Below, one piece after another: positions 41,652-50,494 of a stretch of 57,383 nucleotides of DNA (positions within the stretch are counted from its first letter, which is position 1; every line of letters starts with the position of its first letter). The DNA lies in assembly GCA_934162205.1 (NCBI GenBank), contig CAKPIA010000010.1, positions 1 to 57,383 of the forward strand, read 5' to 3'. This DNA is from an uncultured Clostridia bacterium (GTDB taxonomy: Bacteria; Bacillota; Clostridia; TANB77; CAG-508). The position numbers were made by a program, and so were the translations under genes. The notes beneath the pieces were generated by a model. The model searched no databases and had not been told where the DNA came from. It saw only the letters and a list, made by a program, of their open reading frames with translations.

Positions 41652-42783
41652 ATTCATAATCTTCTATACTTAATGTTGGATATGTAAAAACTTTTCCATT
41701 AGTTGTAAATTGTCCGTTTGGTATATGATCTTTATTTATTGTATTTGATCCTTTTAGAAAATACTTATATCTGGATTTATTAGTTAATTTTCCCCCACCT
41801 CTAATTACAGGATCATCCCAAGTTACATCTATTGCATACCACTTATTATTTAATAAAACACAATTCCAAGAATGATTTTCTGTTTTTCCTTCCGAATTTG
41901 TTCCTTTTCCTATTATAATAACATTTTGTATTCCCGCTTCATCTATCAAATATTTAAAAGCTTTTGAATATCCTTCACACACACATTCTTTATTAATTAA
42001 CGCACCATATACATTATATATATTACTTTTAGAAAGTGTTGAATCATATGATGTATTATTTACTAAATAATCATGTATTTTTTTTATCTTATCATAGTCA
42101 TTTCCAGATAAGCTTGAAATAACTTGAGTTTTTATTTCTTGTAGTTGCTTTTCATATTCTTTAATTTGTTCCTTTGAATAGAAACCATCTGCTAAATAAT
42201 TTGTTTCATTTCCATTACTTACATATACATTATATGTTGTTTTAGTTGAATATTTTTTGCTTTCTATATTTAAATACATTTTATTTACATTTATATAAAA
42301 AATTTGTGGATTATCATACATAAATGCTTCTATTGCTGATTGATAATATTCTCCTAATAATTGTTGACCATTTGATTGAGAAAGCAATTTACTAAATGAA
42401 TTTCCAAATTCTATGCTATACGTTCCTGTTTTTAAATTTTCTATATTACTTTGTAATCCATTATATATTGTTTTAGAATACTCGTTTAATTGATTATAAA
42501 AATGATTATTTTTTGTATTACTGTTATTACTATATGTTATATTTTTATCTTCTAAAGAATCAACAGATTTAATATTTGTTAATGGACTTTCTATACTGCT
42601 TATTTCATTATCACTTGATGGTTCTTCAGCAATAGATGTTATATCTGACACAAAATTTTGTACAGTATCTCCTACTTCATATATATTAAAATCTTTATAT
42701 ATATTTATTCCTAAAATTCCAACTCCTGCAATTATAAGAATTATTACTATTGTTAAAATAATCGTAATAAAAAAATCCTTCAT
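41650..42783 (-). CDS. Membrane-anchored transglutaminase-like protein
   Basis: A 377-residue protein. The frame starts at GTG 42795, but GGAGG there is the RBS of the ATG at 42783. An N-terminal helix (about 4-27) anchors a Ser/Asn-rich linker. The transglutaminase-like core is near 235-345, with Cys in KECVCEGYSKAFKYL, His in ENHSWNCVLL and Asp in AIDVTWDDPV, the papain-like triad. It could be a protease or a cross-linker. Its position between spoIVA and gerA suggests, but does not prove, a role at the spore surface. It is divergent from gerA. Confidence 0.85.
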   Translation of the reverse strand: MKDFFITIILTIVIILIIAGVGILGINIYKDFNIYEVGDTVQNFVSDITSIAEEPSSDNEISSIESPLTNIKSVDSLEDKNITYSNNSNTKNNHFYNQLNEYSKTIYNGLQSNIENLKTGTYSIEFGNSFSKLLSQSNGQQLLGEYYQSAIEAFMYDNPQIFYINVNKMYLNIESKKYSTKTTYNVYVSNGNETNYLADGFYSKEQIKEYEKQLQEIKTQVISSLSGNDYDKIKKIHDYLVNNTSYDSTLSKSNIYNVYGALINKECVCEGYSKAFKYLIDEAGIQNVIIIGKGTNSEGKTENHSWNCVLLNNKWYAIDVTWDDPVIRGGGKLTNKSRYKYFLKGSNTINKDHIPNGQFTTNGKVFTYPTLSIEDYE

Positions 42784-42911
42784 AAAATCCTCCACATCTT
42801 TTGTTAATATAATTTCATTATAACATCTTTTTATATTAAAAGATAGATTTTAGAATAATTTTCTATTTTTTGAAAATAATATTAAAAATTAATTTTGAAA
42901 ATGGAGAAATT

Positions 42912-44618
42912 ATGAGTTTTAAAGATTATTTTTCTAACTTATTTAAATATCAACCAGACAATAAGTATGATTTTTTATTATTAGGTAATGTAAATTCTTC
43001 TATGTCTAACAATACAACTATTAAAGAAGATCCTAACAAAAATATATATCCTAGTTTAGATGTAAATATGGAAACAATGAAAATTAAATATAATGCTTTA
43101 ATAAATAGTGACATTATTATAAGAGATTTTACATTAACAGCAAGAAATAAACAATACAATGCTTTTATTATATATATTGATGGAATGGTAGATTCAGAAT
43201 TAATAAATAACTTCGTTTTAGATCCTTTAATGTTAAGAAATAGATCAAATATATTTGATGGAAATGAAAACAAGATTATTTCAGAAGCAGTTACCAATAA
43301 TATAACAATTAGAAAAGTAAAAAAATTCAATTTAACTGATTATATTTACAACAGCCTAATTCCTCAAAACAGTGTAGAAAAAAATGAAAAATTTAACGAT
43401 ATCATATCAGGAATTAATTCTGGTAATTGTGCATTATTTGTGGATACTATAAATGTTGCATTTAATATAGATGTAAAAGGATTTAAACAAAGAAGTGTTG
43501 ACACTCCTAGTAATGAAATTGTTATTAAAGGACCACAAGAAGGCTTTGTCGAAAACATTAGAACTAACACTTCTTTATTAAGAAGAATTATAAACAATGA
43601 AAATCTTATAATTGAAAACATCGAAGTCGGAGATATTACTAAAACCAAATGTGGAGTTTGTTATATGAAAAATATAACAAATTCAGATTTAATTGCAGAA
43701 GTTAAATATAGATTAAATAATTTATCTGTTGATTCTATTTTATCTACTGGGCAATTAGAACAACTAATAGAAGATGATGATAAACTAGGAGTTCCTCAAG
43801 TTTTATCAACAGAAAGACCTGATAAATGTACAAAATATTTAATGCAAGGCAGAGTAATTGTACTAGTTAATGGTAATCCTTATGCACTTATTATGCCAGC
43901 TACATTAATTGATTTTATGTCTTCTCCAGAGGACACAAATTTAAGAACATTATTTGCAAACTTTTTAAAAGTAATTAGAATAATAGCTGTTTTTTTAACT
44001 TTATTATTACCAGGATTATATATATCTGTCACAAGTTTTCATCAAGAAATTCTCCCCACAGAACTATTATTTTCAATACTATCTGCGAGAGAAAATGTTC
44101 CGTTTCCTGTAATATTTGAATTATTATTAATGGAAATATCGTTTGAACTTATACGTGAAGCTGGACTTAGAGTTCCCTCTCCTATTGGTCCAACAATTGG
44201 AATCGTTGGTGCATTAATACTTGGAGAAGCTACCGTAAATGCTAATATTGTTAGTCCAATATTAATTATAATAGTTGCAATAACAGGTATCTCTTCTTTT
44301 GCAATTCCAGATTTTTCTTTTGGATTTCATTTAAGAGTATTTAGATTTTTGTTCATAATATTAGGATTTATTGCAGGATTTTTAGGTATTGGACTTGGAA
44401 TATTTGTATATATTAGTATTTTATCTGATATAAAATCATTTGGAGTACCTTATACAGTACCTTTTGCTCCACCTGCTAATAGTGAAGGAAATGGATATTT
44501 TATTCCACCTATATGGAAACAAGAATATAGAGCAAATTTCTTATCGCCTAAAAAAATTAAGGCTCAGGAAAAAATTAGTATGAATTGGAAATATGGAGGT
44601 AAAAATGAACAAAAATAA
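42912..44618 (+). CDS. gerA: Spore germinant receptor subunit A (GerA family)
   Basis: A 568-residue protein. An earlier ATG (42870) opens the frame, but GGAGA before the ATG at 42912 supports this start. The N-terminal soluble region has FLLLGNVNSS, ALFVDTINVAFNIDVKGFKQRSV and the strongly conserved PQEGFVENIRTNTSLLRRII. The membrane domain of about five helices has LPTELLFSILSARENVPFP and EAGLRVPSPIGPTIGIVGALILGEA. It forms the oligomeric nutrient-gated channel of the germinosome. It heads the gerA-gerB-gerC operon, overlapping gerB by 14 nt. Confidence 0.96.
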   Translation: MSFKDYFSNLFKYQPDNKYDFLLLGNVNSSMSNNTTIKEDPNKNIYPSLDVNMETMKIKYNALINSDIIIRDFTLTARNKQYNAFIIYIDGMVDSELINNFVLDPLMLRNRSNIFDGNENKIISEAVTNNITIRKVKKFNLTDYIYNSLIPQNSVEKNEKFNDIISGINSGNCALFVDTINVAFNIDVKGFKQRSVDTPSNEIVIKGPQEGFVENIRTNTSLLRRIINNENLIIENIEVGDITKTKCGVCYMKNITNSDLIAEVKYRLNNLSVDSILSTGQLEQLIEDDDKLGVPQVLSTERPDKCTKYLMQGRVIVLVNGNPYALIMPATLIDFMSSPEDTNLRTLFANFLKVIRIIAVFLTLLLPGLYISVTSFHQEILPTELLFSILSARENVPFPVIFELLLMEISFELIREAGLRVPSPIGPTIGIVGALILGEATVNANIVSPILIIIVAITGISSFAIPDFSFGFHLRVFRFLFIILGFIAGFLGIGLGIFVYISILSDIKSFGVPYTVPFAPPANSEGNGYFIPPIWKQEYRANFLSPKKIKAQEKISMNWKYGGKNEQK

Positions 44619-45699
44619 ATTAGGAACTTTAGAAACTATAGCACTTATTTTTACTGTAATGATTAATCATACAATATTAACTTTATCAAGAGATATTGTA
44701 TCAAGCATAAAAACTTCTGCAATATTAAATGTGTTGTTTGTAGGTATTATTGCTATATTTATTGGCTTTATAATATATAAATTATTAAAAAAGTTTCCTG
44801 GATTAGATATATTAGATATCTCAAATTTTCTTGGTGGAAAAATTTTAAAAACAATTATTGGTATTTTATTTTTTGTATATTTTTCATTTACTGCAGCAAT
44901 CCTACTAAATCAATTTAGCCATACTTTACAAATAATTTATTATCCTCTTACAAATATATTTTTTATAATTTTAACCTTTATCATTGCTATTTGTATTGTA
45001 AGTTGTCTTAACTTCAATTCTGTAATAAGAACAAATTTATTGATTTTACCAATTGTTCTTATTAGTATGTTTTTCCTTTTTATTGCAAATAGTAAAAATT
45101 TTGATTTAAATAGAATATACCCTATTTTAGGTGATGGTATAAATTCTACATTTTTAGCTGGATCTAGCAACTTATTTGCTTTTGGCGGATTATCACTATT
45201 ATACTTTTTGCCACCTCATTTAAAAGATTCTACTAAATATAAAAAAATAACACTTATATCTATATTACTATCTTTAATATACCTTTTACTAAATATATCA
45301 TCAACTTTACTTATGTTTGATACTTTTGTAGAAACAGATGAACTAATGCCTTTATATTCAGCGGTAAGATATATAGAATTTGGAACATTCTTCCAAAGAC
45401 TTGATTCTATATTTTTATTAATATGGATAATATCTTTTTCATGTTATTTATCTATTATTATGAATTTTTGTATTGATATATTTAAAAAATTAACAAATAT
45501 TAAAAATTCAAAATTTGTAGTTATGCCATTAGGCTTATTACTAATTGGAATTAGTCTTATTCCTAATAATATAGCAATGTCTAATTTTTTGGGTTCTATT
45601 ATATATAAATATGCGTTTTTCATACTAGTCTTAGGTATTAGCATACCTGTGTTAATATTAGCAAATTTGAAAAATAACTTAAATTTATCTAAACAATAA
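44605..45699 (+). CDS. gerB: Spore germinant receptor subunit B (GerAB, amino-acid permease-like)
   Basis: A 364-residue protein with about ten helices of the GerAB/APC type (KLGTLETIALIFTVMINHTIL, LLKKFPGLDILDISNFLGGK, FSHTLQIIYYPLTNIFF). In the family this subunit binds the germinant. Start at 44605: GGAGG 4-8 nt upstream inside gerA. The ligand cannot be told from sequence. It sits 14 nt before the gerC ATG. Confidence 0.94.
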   Translation: MNKNKLGTLETIALIFTVMINHTILTLSRDIVSSIKTSAILNVLFVGIIAIFIGFIIYKLLKKFPGLDILDISNFLGGKILKTIIGILFFVYFSFTAAILLNQFSHTLQIIYYPLTNIFFIILTFIIAICIVSCLNFNSVIRTNLLILPIVLISMFFLFIANSKNFDLNRIYPILGDGINSTFLAGSSNLFAFGGLSLLYFLPPHLKDSTKYKKITLISILLSLIYLLLNISSTLLMFDTFVETDELMPLYSAVRYIEFGTFFQRLDSIFLLIWIISFSCYLSIIMNFCIDIFKKLTNIKNSKFVVMPLGLLLIGISLIPNNIAMSNFLGSIIYKYAFFILVLGISIPVLILANLKNNLNLSKQ

Positions 45700-45713
45700 A
45701 AGTGGTGATTATA

Positions 45714-47000
45714 ATGTTAAAAAATAATTTTATTAAACTAATAATTATATTTATTATTTTATCAATTTTTATATATGCTTTTTCTTCGTCATATGTATCT
45801 CATAATATAACAAATTTAGCATATGTTGTAGCTATTGGATTAGATGTTATAGACGATAATAGTATAAATAACAATTCTAATTCTTCAGACATTTCTAATT
45901 CCACTAGTTATAAAAACATTAATAAAATAAAAGTAAGTTTTCAATTTATTAACACTTCTGCACTTGGTAAACAAGGAGCATCTTCTGGTGAATCAACTTC
46001 TGTTGTAAATAGTGTTGAAAGCAGTTCTATAAGTACCGCAATAAATATGATGAACTCATATATTGGAAAAGAATTAAATTTATCTCATTGTAAAGTAATA
46101 GTTTTTTCCGAAAAATTTGCAGAAAATGATATTTCAGAAGAAATTTATACTTTAATAAACAATACTCAAATTAGACCAACTACCAATATTGTAGTAAGTA
46201 AATGTGATGCAAATTATTATATAGAAAATTCAAAACCAAGTTTGGAACAATTAGTTACAAAATATTATGATATCTTTCCAAATTCAGGTAAATATAGCGG
46301 ATATACAGAAAATATAACAATTGGTGATTTTTTCAATGATTTAGTATGTACTTCTTGTAATCCTTCTGCAATTTTAGGTGGGCTTAATATCAATAGTTAT
46401 AACCAAAATGATTTTGATAATGTAAATGATTCTATATCTAACAATTCAAATATTATTGGAAAAAGAGCAACTGAAAATATAGGTTTAGCATTATTTGATG
46501 GAGGAAAATTAGTTGGCGAATTAACTGGATTAGAAACACTTTGGCATTCAATAATTCAAAATAATATTAATACATTTATAGTTTCTATACCAGATCCAAA
46601 AAACACTAATGAATATCTAGATTTATCTTTAACTCAAAAAAGAAAAACAAAAATTAAAGTAGATGTATCCACTGGTTCTCCATATATAACAGTAAATATA
46701 TCATTAACTGGGAAAGTCTTTACTATTGATGGAAATTCAACCTACAAAAACGAAGCTTATTTAAAAGAAATTTCTTCGTATGCCAATAGTTATATTCAAT
46801 CAAGTATATCTCAATATCTATATAAAACTTCTAAAGACTACAAATGTGATATAGATAAGTTTGGAAAAATTGCAACAAAACATTTTCTAACTACAGATGA
46901 ATGGAATAATTATAATTGGCTTAATAGTTATCAAAATGCATTCTTTACAGTAAATGTAGATACAAATGTAGAATCTGGTGTTTTAATTAGTGAAACTTAA
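45714..47000 (+). CDS. gerC: Spore germinant receptor subunit C (GerAC), without lipobox
   Basis: A 428-residue protein. Two GTG codons precede the ATG at 45714; GTGGTG acts as the RBS. It has the GerAC pattern ITNLAYVVAIGLDV, STAINMMNSYIGKELNLSHCKVIVFSE, the middle IGLALFDGGKLVGELTGLETLW and a C-terminal domain ending WNNYNWLNSYQNAFFTVNVD. GerAC proteins are normally lipoproteins with a Cys after the signal helix. Here the helix (8-27) runs into AFSSSYVSHN with no Cys, so it is probably kept as a signal anchor. Confidence 0.9.
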   Translation: MLKNNFIKLIIIFIILSIFIYAFSSSYVSHNITNLAYVVAIGLDVIDDNSINNNSNSSDISNSTSYKNINKIKVSFQFINTSALGKQGASSGESTSVVNSVESSSISTAINMMNSYIGKELNLSHCKVIVFSEKFAENDISEEIYTLINNTQIRPTTNIVVSKCDANYYIENSKPSLEQLVTKYYDIFPNSGKYSGYTENITIGDFFNDLVCTSCNPSAILGGLNINSYNQNDFDNVNDSISNNSNIIGKRATENIGLALFDGGKLVGELTGLETLWHSIIQNNINTFIVSIPDPKNTNEYLDLSLTQKRKTKIKVDVSTGSPYITVNISLTGKVFTIDGNSTYKNEAYLKEISSYANSYIQSSISQYLYKTSKDYKCDIDKFGKIATKHFLTTDEWNNYNWLNSYQNAFFTVNVDTNVESGVLISET

Positions 47001-47017
47001 TTTTAAGGTGGTATTTT

Positions 47018-47197
47018 ATGAATACAATTTTTATTAATTTTATATTTTTTATATTTACACTTATTATATTTGTAAAAACAATTGGTTATGCAATGTATGA
47101 AATTAGGCATGAAAATAATTTATATGGAGGTATTGCAATTATCGTATTTTGTTTTATTAGTATAATATTTTATAACATCGTTGTTTTAACACATTAA
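47018..47197 (+). CDS. Small two-helix membrane protein at the end of the ger operon (candidate D subunit)
   Basis: A 59-residue protein. MNTIFINFIFFIFTLIIFVK is the first helix, then a short charged loop YEIRHENNLYGG and a second helix IAIIVFCFISIIFYNIVVL. AAGGTGG lies 7 nt before the ATG, 17 nt after the gerC stop. Small two-helix D subunits are known in several Bacillus germinant receptor operons (GerD/GerUD-type). The size, topology and position fit that role, but I see no sequence signature. It could be an unrelated small membrane protein. Confidence 0.68.
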   Translation: MNTIFINFIFFIFTLIIFVKTIGYAMYEIRHENNLYGGIAIIVFCFISIIFYNIVVLTH

Positions 47198-47245
47198 TTT
47201 TTTATAATTTTAAACAATATATCTTAAAATATTACAAAAAAATCA

Positions 47246-47302
47246 TTTACTTTTTTTTCTAACTAATATAAAATATATTTGAAAATTTAAACAAGTTAGA
47301 AA
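47246..47302 (+). promoter_or_regulatory. Promoter of the Lon-like protease with an inverted repeat
   Basis: TTTACT (47246-47251), 17 nt, TAAAAT (47269-47274). Inverted arms TTTCTAACT (47256-47264, within the spacer) and AGTTAGAAA (47294-47302, after the start) straddle the -10. It is placed like a repressor operator. It does not match CtsR or CIRCE consensus sequences. Confidence 0.55.
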
Positions 47303-47331
47303 TATTAAAAATTATATTTTGGAGGATACAA

Positions 47332-49719
47332 ATGAAGAAAAAGAATGAATTAAATTATAGAGATTTAAAAATGACATGCAATACAAATTTATTTCACTTT
47401 GAAACAACAGAAGAATTAGAATCAATCAATACAGGAATTGGTCAAGACCGTGGAATAAAAGCATTAGAATTTGGTATAAATGTAAATGTAAAAGGTTATA
47501 ATCTTTATCTAGAAGGTCCTAGTGGTGTTGGTAAAACTATGTATACTAAAAACTACTTAGATAAAATATCAAAAAAACAAAAAACACCTTGTGACTGGTG
47601 TTACATCTATAATTTTGATAATCCAAATGAGCCTATTGCTGTTTCTTTACCAGCAGGACAAGGTAAAGAATTTAAAGACTCTATGGATGGATTTATTAAA
47701 GAAATTAAAAAAGATATAAAAAATACTTTTAATGCTGATGATTTTGAAAAAGAAAAATCTTTAATAAAAAAAGAATTTGAAGAAAAAAGAGAAATCTTAA
47801 TGAACAGTTTAAATGAAGAAGCTTCAAAATATGGATTTCATGTAAAATCAGCACAAAATGGTATTTATATGATGCCTGTTTTTAATGGAAAAACAATTGA
47901 AGAAGAAGAATTTGAAAAATTAGATGAAAATATAAAACAAGAATATGAACAAAAATCTGTTATTGTACAAGATTTAATAATGAATGTAATTGGTCAAATA
48001 AAAGAAATAGAAAGACAATCAGATAAAAGAATTTCAGAATGGCAATCTAATATAGCTTTACTTACTGTAAATGTTCATGTTAATTACATTAAATCAAAAT
48101 ATAAAAGAAATAAAAAAATAAATAAATTTTTAAATGATATAAAACAAGATATATTAAAAAATATACCTGCATTTTTAGAAGAAGATAAGCCTTCTAATCA
48201 ACAAGCTCAAAATCAAAATCCTATGACTAAAAAACTTGACCCATGTTTAAATTATAGAGTTAACTTATTTGTTGATAATAGTAATTTAGAAGGTGCTCCT
48301 GTAATAATGGATTCAAATTATTCTTATCAAAATATCTTTGGAAAATTAGAATATGAAAATTACTATGGTTCTTTTAAAACAGATCACACAATGTTAAAAC
48401 CTGGTCTATTACAACAAGCAAATGGTGGATATATAATTTTCCAAGCTAAAGATTTATTAGCAAATGGAATTTGTTACGAAGCTCTAAAAAAAGCATTAAG
48501 AGTAAAAGAACTAAGTATAGAAAACACTGCTGACCAACGTTCTTCTATGGTTATGGTTTCTTTAAAACCCGAACCTATTCCACTAGATTTAAAAGTTATA
48601 TTAATTGGTAACAATCAGATATATCATACACTTTTAGCAATGGATTCAGACTTTAGAAAACTATTTAAAATAAAAGTTGAATTTGAAGATGACGCACCAA
48701 TTAACGAAGAAAATGTTAATAAACTTGCTAGATTTGTTCATGGTTTCTGTGAGCAAGAAGAACTACCTCAATTAGATAAATATGCAATGGCAAAAATAGT
48801 TGAATATGCTTCAAGAATTGCTGGTGACAATACAAAACTTTCAACAAGATTTAATGATTTAGCTCAAATAATTGGTGAAGCTGGAACTTGGGCTCGTTTA
48901 TCTAAATCAAAAATTGTAACAGAAGAATTTATAAATAAAGCATTAAAAGAAAGAATTGAAAGAGTAAAAAAATATGATACAAAATATCTTGAAATGATTA
49001 AAGATAATTCTCTTTTAATATCAACTTCTGGTAATGAAGTAGGACAAATAAATGGTCTTACAGTTTTAACTATTGGAGACTATACATTTGGAAAACCTGC
49101 AAAAATAACTGTAAATACTTATACTGGAAAAACCGGTATTGTTAATATAGAAAGAGAAGTTGAACTTTCTGGTTCTACTCACTCTAAGGGTGTACTTATT
49201 TTATCTGGATATTTAGGAGAAATGTTTGCACAAGATATGCCTTTATGTTTAACTGCAAGTATATGTTTTGAACAATTATATAATGGTGTTGATGGAGATA
49301 GTGCTTCAAGTACAGAGCTATATGCCCTACTTTCTAGTCTTTCTGGAATACCTATTAATCAATCAATTGCTGTTACAGGATCTGTTAATCAAAAAGGTCA
49401 AATACAACCAATTGGTGGTGTAAATGAAAAAATAGAAGGATTTTTCCAAATATGTAAAATGCGTGGATTAGACGGGTCTCATGGTGTTATGATACCTGTT
49501 CAAAATGTTAAAAATCTTCAACTTTCAGATGAAATAGTTGATGCAGTTAAAAATAAACAATTCCATATTTATTCAGTTTCTACTATTGAAGAAGGAATTG
49601 AAGTTTTAACTGGTGTACCTGCTGGTAAAAAAGATAAAGATGGTCACTTCCCTGCCGGTACTGTAAATTATTTAGTTTATGAAAAATTAAAAAAATATGC
49701 AAAAATAAGTGAAAAATAA
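47332..49719 (+). CDS. Lon-like ATP-dependent protease (AAA + S16 domains)
   Basis: A 795-residue protein. The N-terminal region and Walker A (YLEGPSGVGKTMYTKNYLD, about 62-80) are followed by a long helical insertion (about 115-290), then ANGGYIIFQAKDLLANGICYEALKKAL and a second ATPase part with ARIAGDNTKLSTRFNDLAQII. The C-terminal S16 protease domain has the catalytic Ser in VDGDSASSTELYALLSSLSG and Lys in GGVNEKIEGFF. The architecture matches the LonB/YcbZ-like family (AAA_32) of Firmicutes, distinct from LonA. It lacks the long N-terminal LonA substrate domain. Monocistronic. Confidence 0.9.
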   Translation: MKKKNELNYRDLKMTCNTNLFHFETTEELESINTGIGQDRGIKALEFGINVNVKGYNLYLEGPSGVGKTMYTKNYLDKISKKQKTPCDWCYIYNFDNPNEPIAVSLPAGQGKEFKDSMDGFIKEIKKDIKNTFNADDFEKEKSLIKKEFEEKREILMNSLNEEASKYGFHVKSAQNGIYMMPVFNGKTIEEEEFEKLDENIKQEYEQKSVIVQDLIMNVIGQIKEIERQSDKRISEWQSNIALLTVNVHVNYIKSKYKRNKKINKFLNDIKQDILKNIPAFLEEDKPSNQQAQNQNPMTKKLDPCLNYRVNLFVDNSNLEGAPVIMDSNYSYQNIFGKLEYENYYGSFKTDHTMLKPGLLQQANGGYIIFQAKDLLANGICYEALKKALRVKELSIENTADQRSSMVMVSLKPEPIPLDLKVILIGNNQIYHTLLAMDSDFRKLFKIKVEFEDDAPINEENVNKLARFVHGFCEQEELPQLDKYAMAKIVEYASRIAGDNTKLSTRFNDLAQIIGEAGTWARLSKSKIVTEEFINKALKERIERVKKYDTKYLEMIKDNSLLISTSGNEVGQINGLTVLTIGDYTFGKPAKITVNTYTGKTGIVNIEREVELSGSTHSKGVLILSGYLGEMFAQDMPLCLTASICFEQLYNGVDGDSASSTELYALLSSLSGIPINQSIAVTGSVNQKGQIQPIGGVNEKIEGFFQICKMRGLDGSHGVMIPVQNVKNLQLSDEIVDAVKNKQFHIYSVSTIEEGIEVLTGVPAGKKDKDGHFPAGTVNYLVYEKLKKYAKISEK

Positions 49720-49725
49720 AACCTT

Positions 49726-49756
49726 AAAGAACTCTAGCATAAAGCTAGAGTTCTTT
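49726..49756. terminator. Terminator of the Lon-like gene
   Basis: AAAGAACTCTAG / CTAGAGTTCTTT stem with loop CATAAAG. It also lies downstream of the convergent Arn-like operon. Confidence 0.88.
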
Positions 49757-49786
49757 ATTAAATCCATTATTACGTTTTTTAATTTA

Positions 49787-50128
49787 TTATAAATAATAAA
49801 CAATAATTCCACTCAATATAAGTAAATTACCTATAATCTTTTTCTTAGTTATTTTTTCTCCTAATATTAAATTACTTAAAACCATAACAAAAATATAACC
49901 CAATGATTCTATAATTGGCTCATTTTTATATGGCACTCCTTTTAATCCAAGTATAACTAATACAGTTGAAACAACCATTAAACCATATCCTGTTATTACA
50001 TACAAATTAAAATATTCTCTAAATATAGAATTATAAGTTTTGGAAGCACTTTTCTTTAATATTATTTGAGAAATAGAACTTACCAATACTGCTAACACTA
50101 ATAAAATAATATACTTACTCATTTTCAC
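49787..50128 (-). CDS. EmrE/ArnE-like small membrane protein
   Basis: A 113-residue protein with four helices: YIILLVLAVLVSSISQIILKKSA, LYVITGYGLMVVSTVLVILGLKGVPY, EPIIESLGYIFVMVLSNLILGEKIT and IIGNLLILSGIIVYYL. This is a half-size DMT/SMR-fold protein. Together with the 121-residue partner it overlaps, it resembles the ArnE-ArnF pair (111 and 128 residues) that flips an undecaprenyl-linked aminosugar. It is the last gene of a six-gene envelope-glycosylation operon. Confidence 0.75.
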   Translation of the reverse strand: MKMSKYIILLVLAVLVSSISQIILKKSASKTYNSIFREYFNLYVITGYGLMVVSTVLVILGLKGVPYKNEPIIESLGYIFVMVLSNLILGEKITKKKIIGNLLILSGIIVYYL

Positions 50129-50480
50129 TATTTACTATAATTGTACCTATTGTTACAATTACTACTCCTATTACATTTTTAATTGTTATTGATTCATTAA
50201 ATATTAATATTGCCCAAATAATTGACCAAAACAATCCCATAGCTTTATTTGCATATGCAACTGAAATATCAAATTTTTTAATAAGTTGTTGCCATACAAT
50301 TGCATATACTCCTAGTATTAATATTTCTATACCATAAAATAATATGAATTTAAAAGATAAAAATTCCTCTCCTGAAGCAAATTTAGCAAAGACTGTTGAT
50401 AACGTATATATTGCTATAACTACTTGAAGTATAAATATATCTTTAAACTTAAATTTTTTCTTTATTTTTTCTTTATCCAT
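50115..50480 (-). CDS. EmrE/ArnF-like small membrane protein
   Basis: A 121-residue protein with four helices after a basic N-terminus (KEKIKKKFKFKD): IFILQVVIAIYTLSTVFAKFAS, FILFYGIEILILGVYAIVWQQLI, SVAYANKAMGLFWSIIWAILIF and NVIGVVIVTIGTIIVN. The motif VAYANKAMGLFWS with NESIT is typical of EamA/SMR halves. It overlaps the next gene by 14 nt, so the two small proteins are probably made in equal amounts and form a heterodimeric flippase. The substrate is inferred from context only. Confidence 0.75.
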   Translation of the reverse strand: MDKEKIKKKFKFKDIFILQVVIAIYTLSTVFAKFASGEEFLSFKFILFYGIEILILGVYAIVWQQLIKKFDISVAYANKAMGLFWSIIWAILIFNESITIKNVIGVVIVTIGTIIVNSENE

Positions 50481-50494
50481 ATTTAGAAACCTTC

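Noticed and set aside
41976..41990. CACACACACA stretch on the plus strand as a third microsatellite
   Set aside because: Only a few units and fully explained as the Cys-containing codons of the transglutaminase-like gene.
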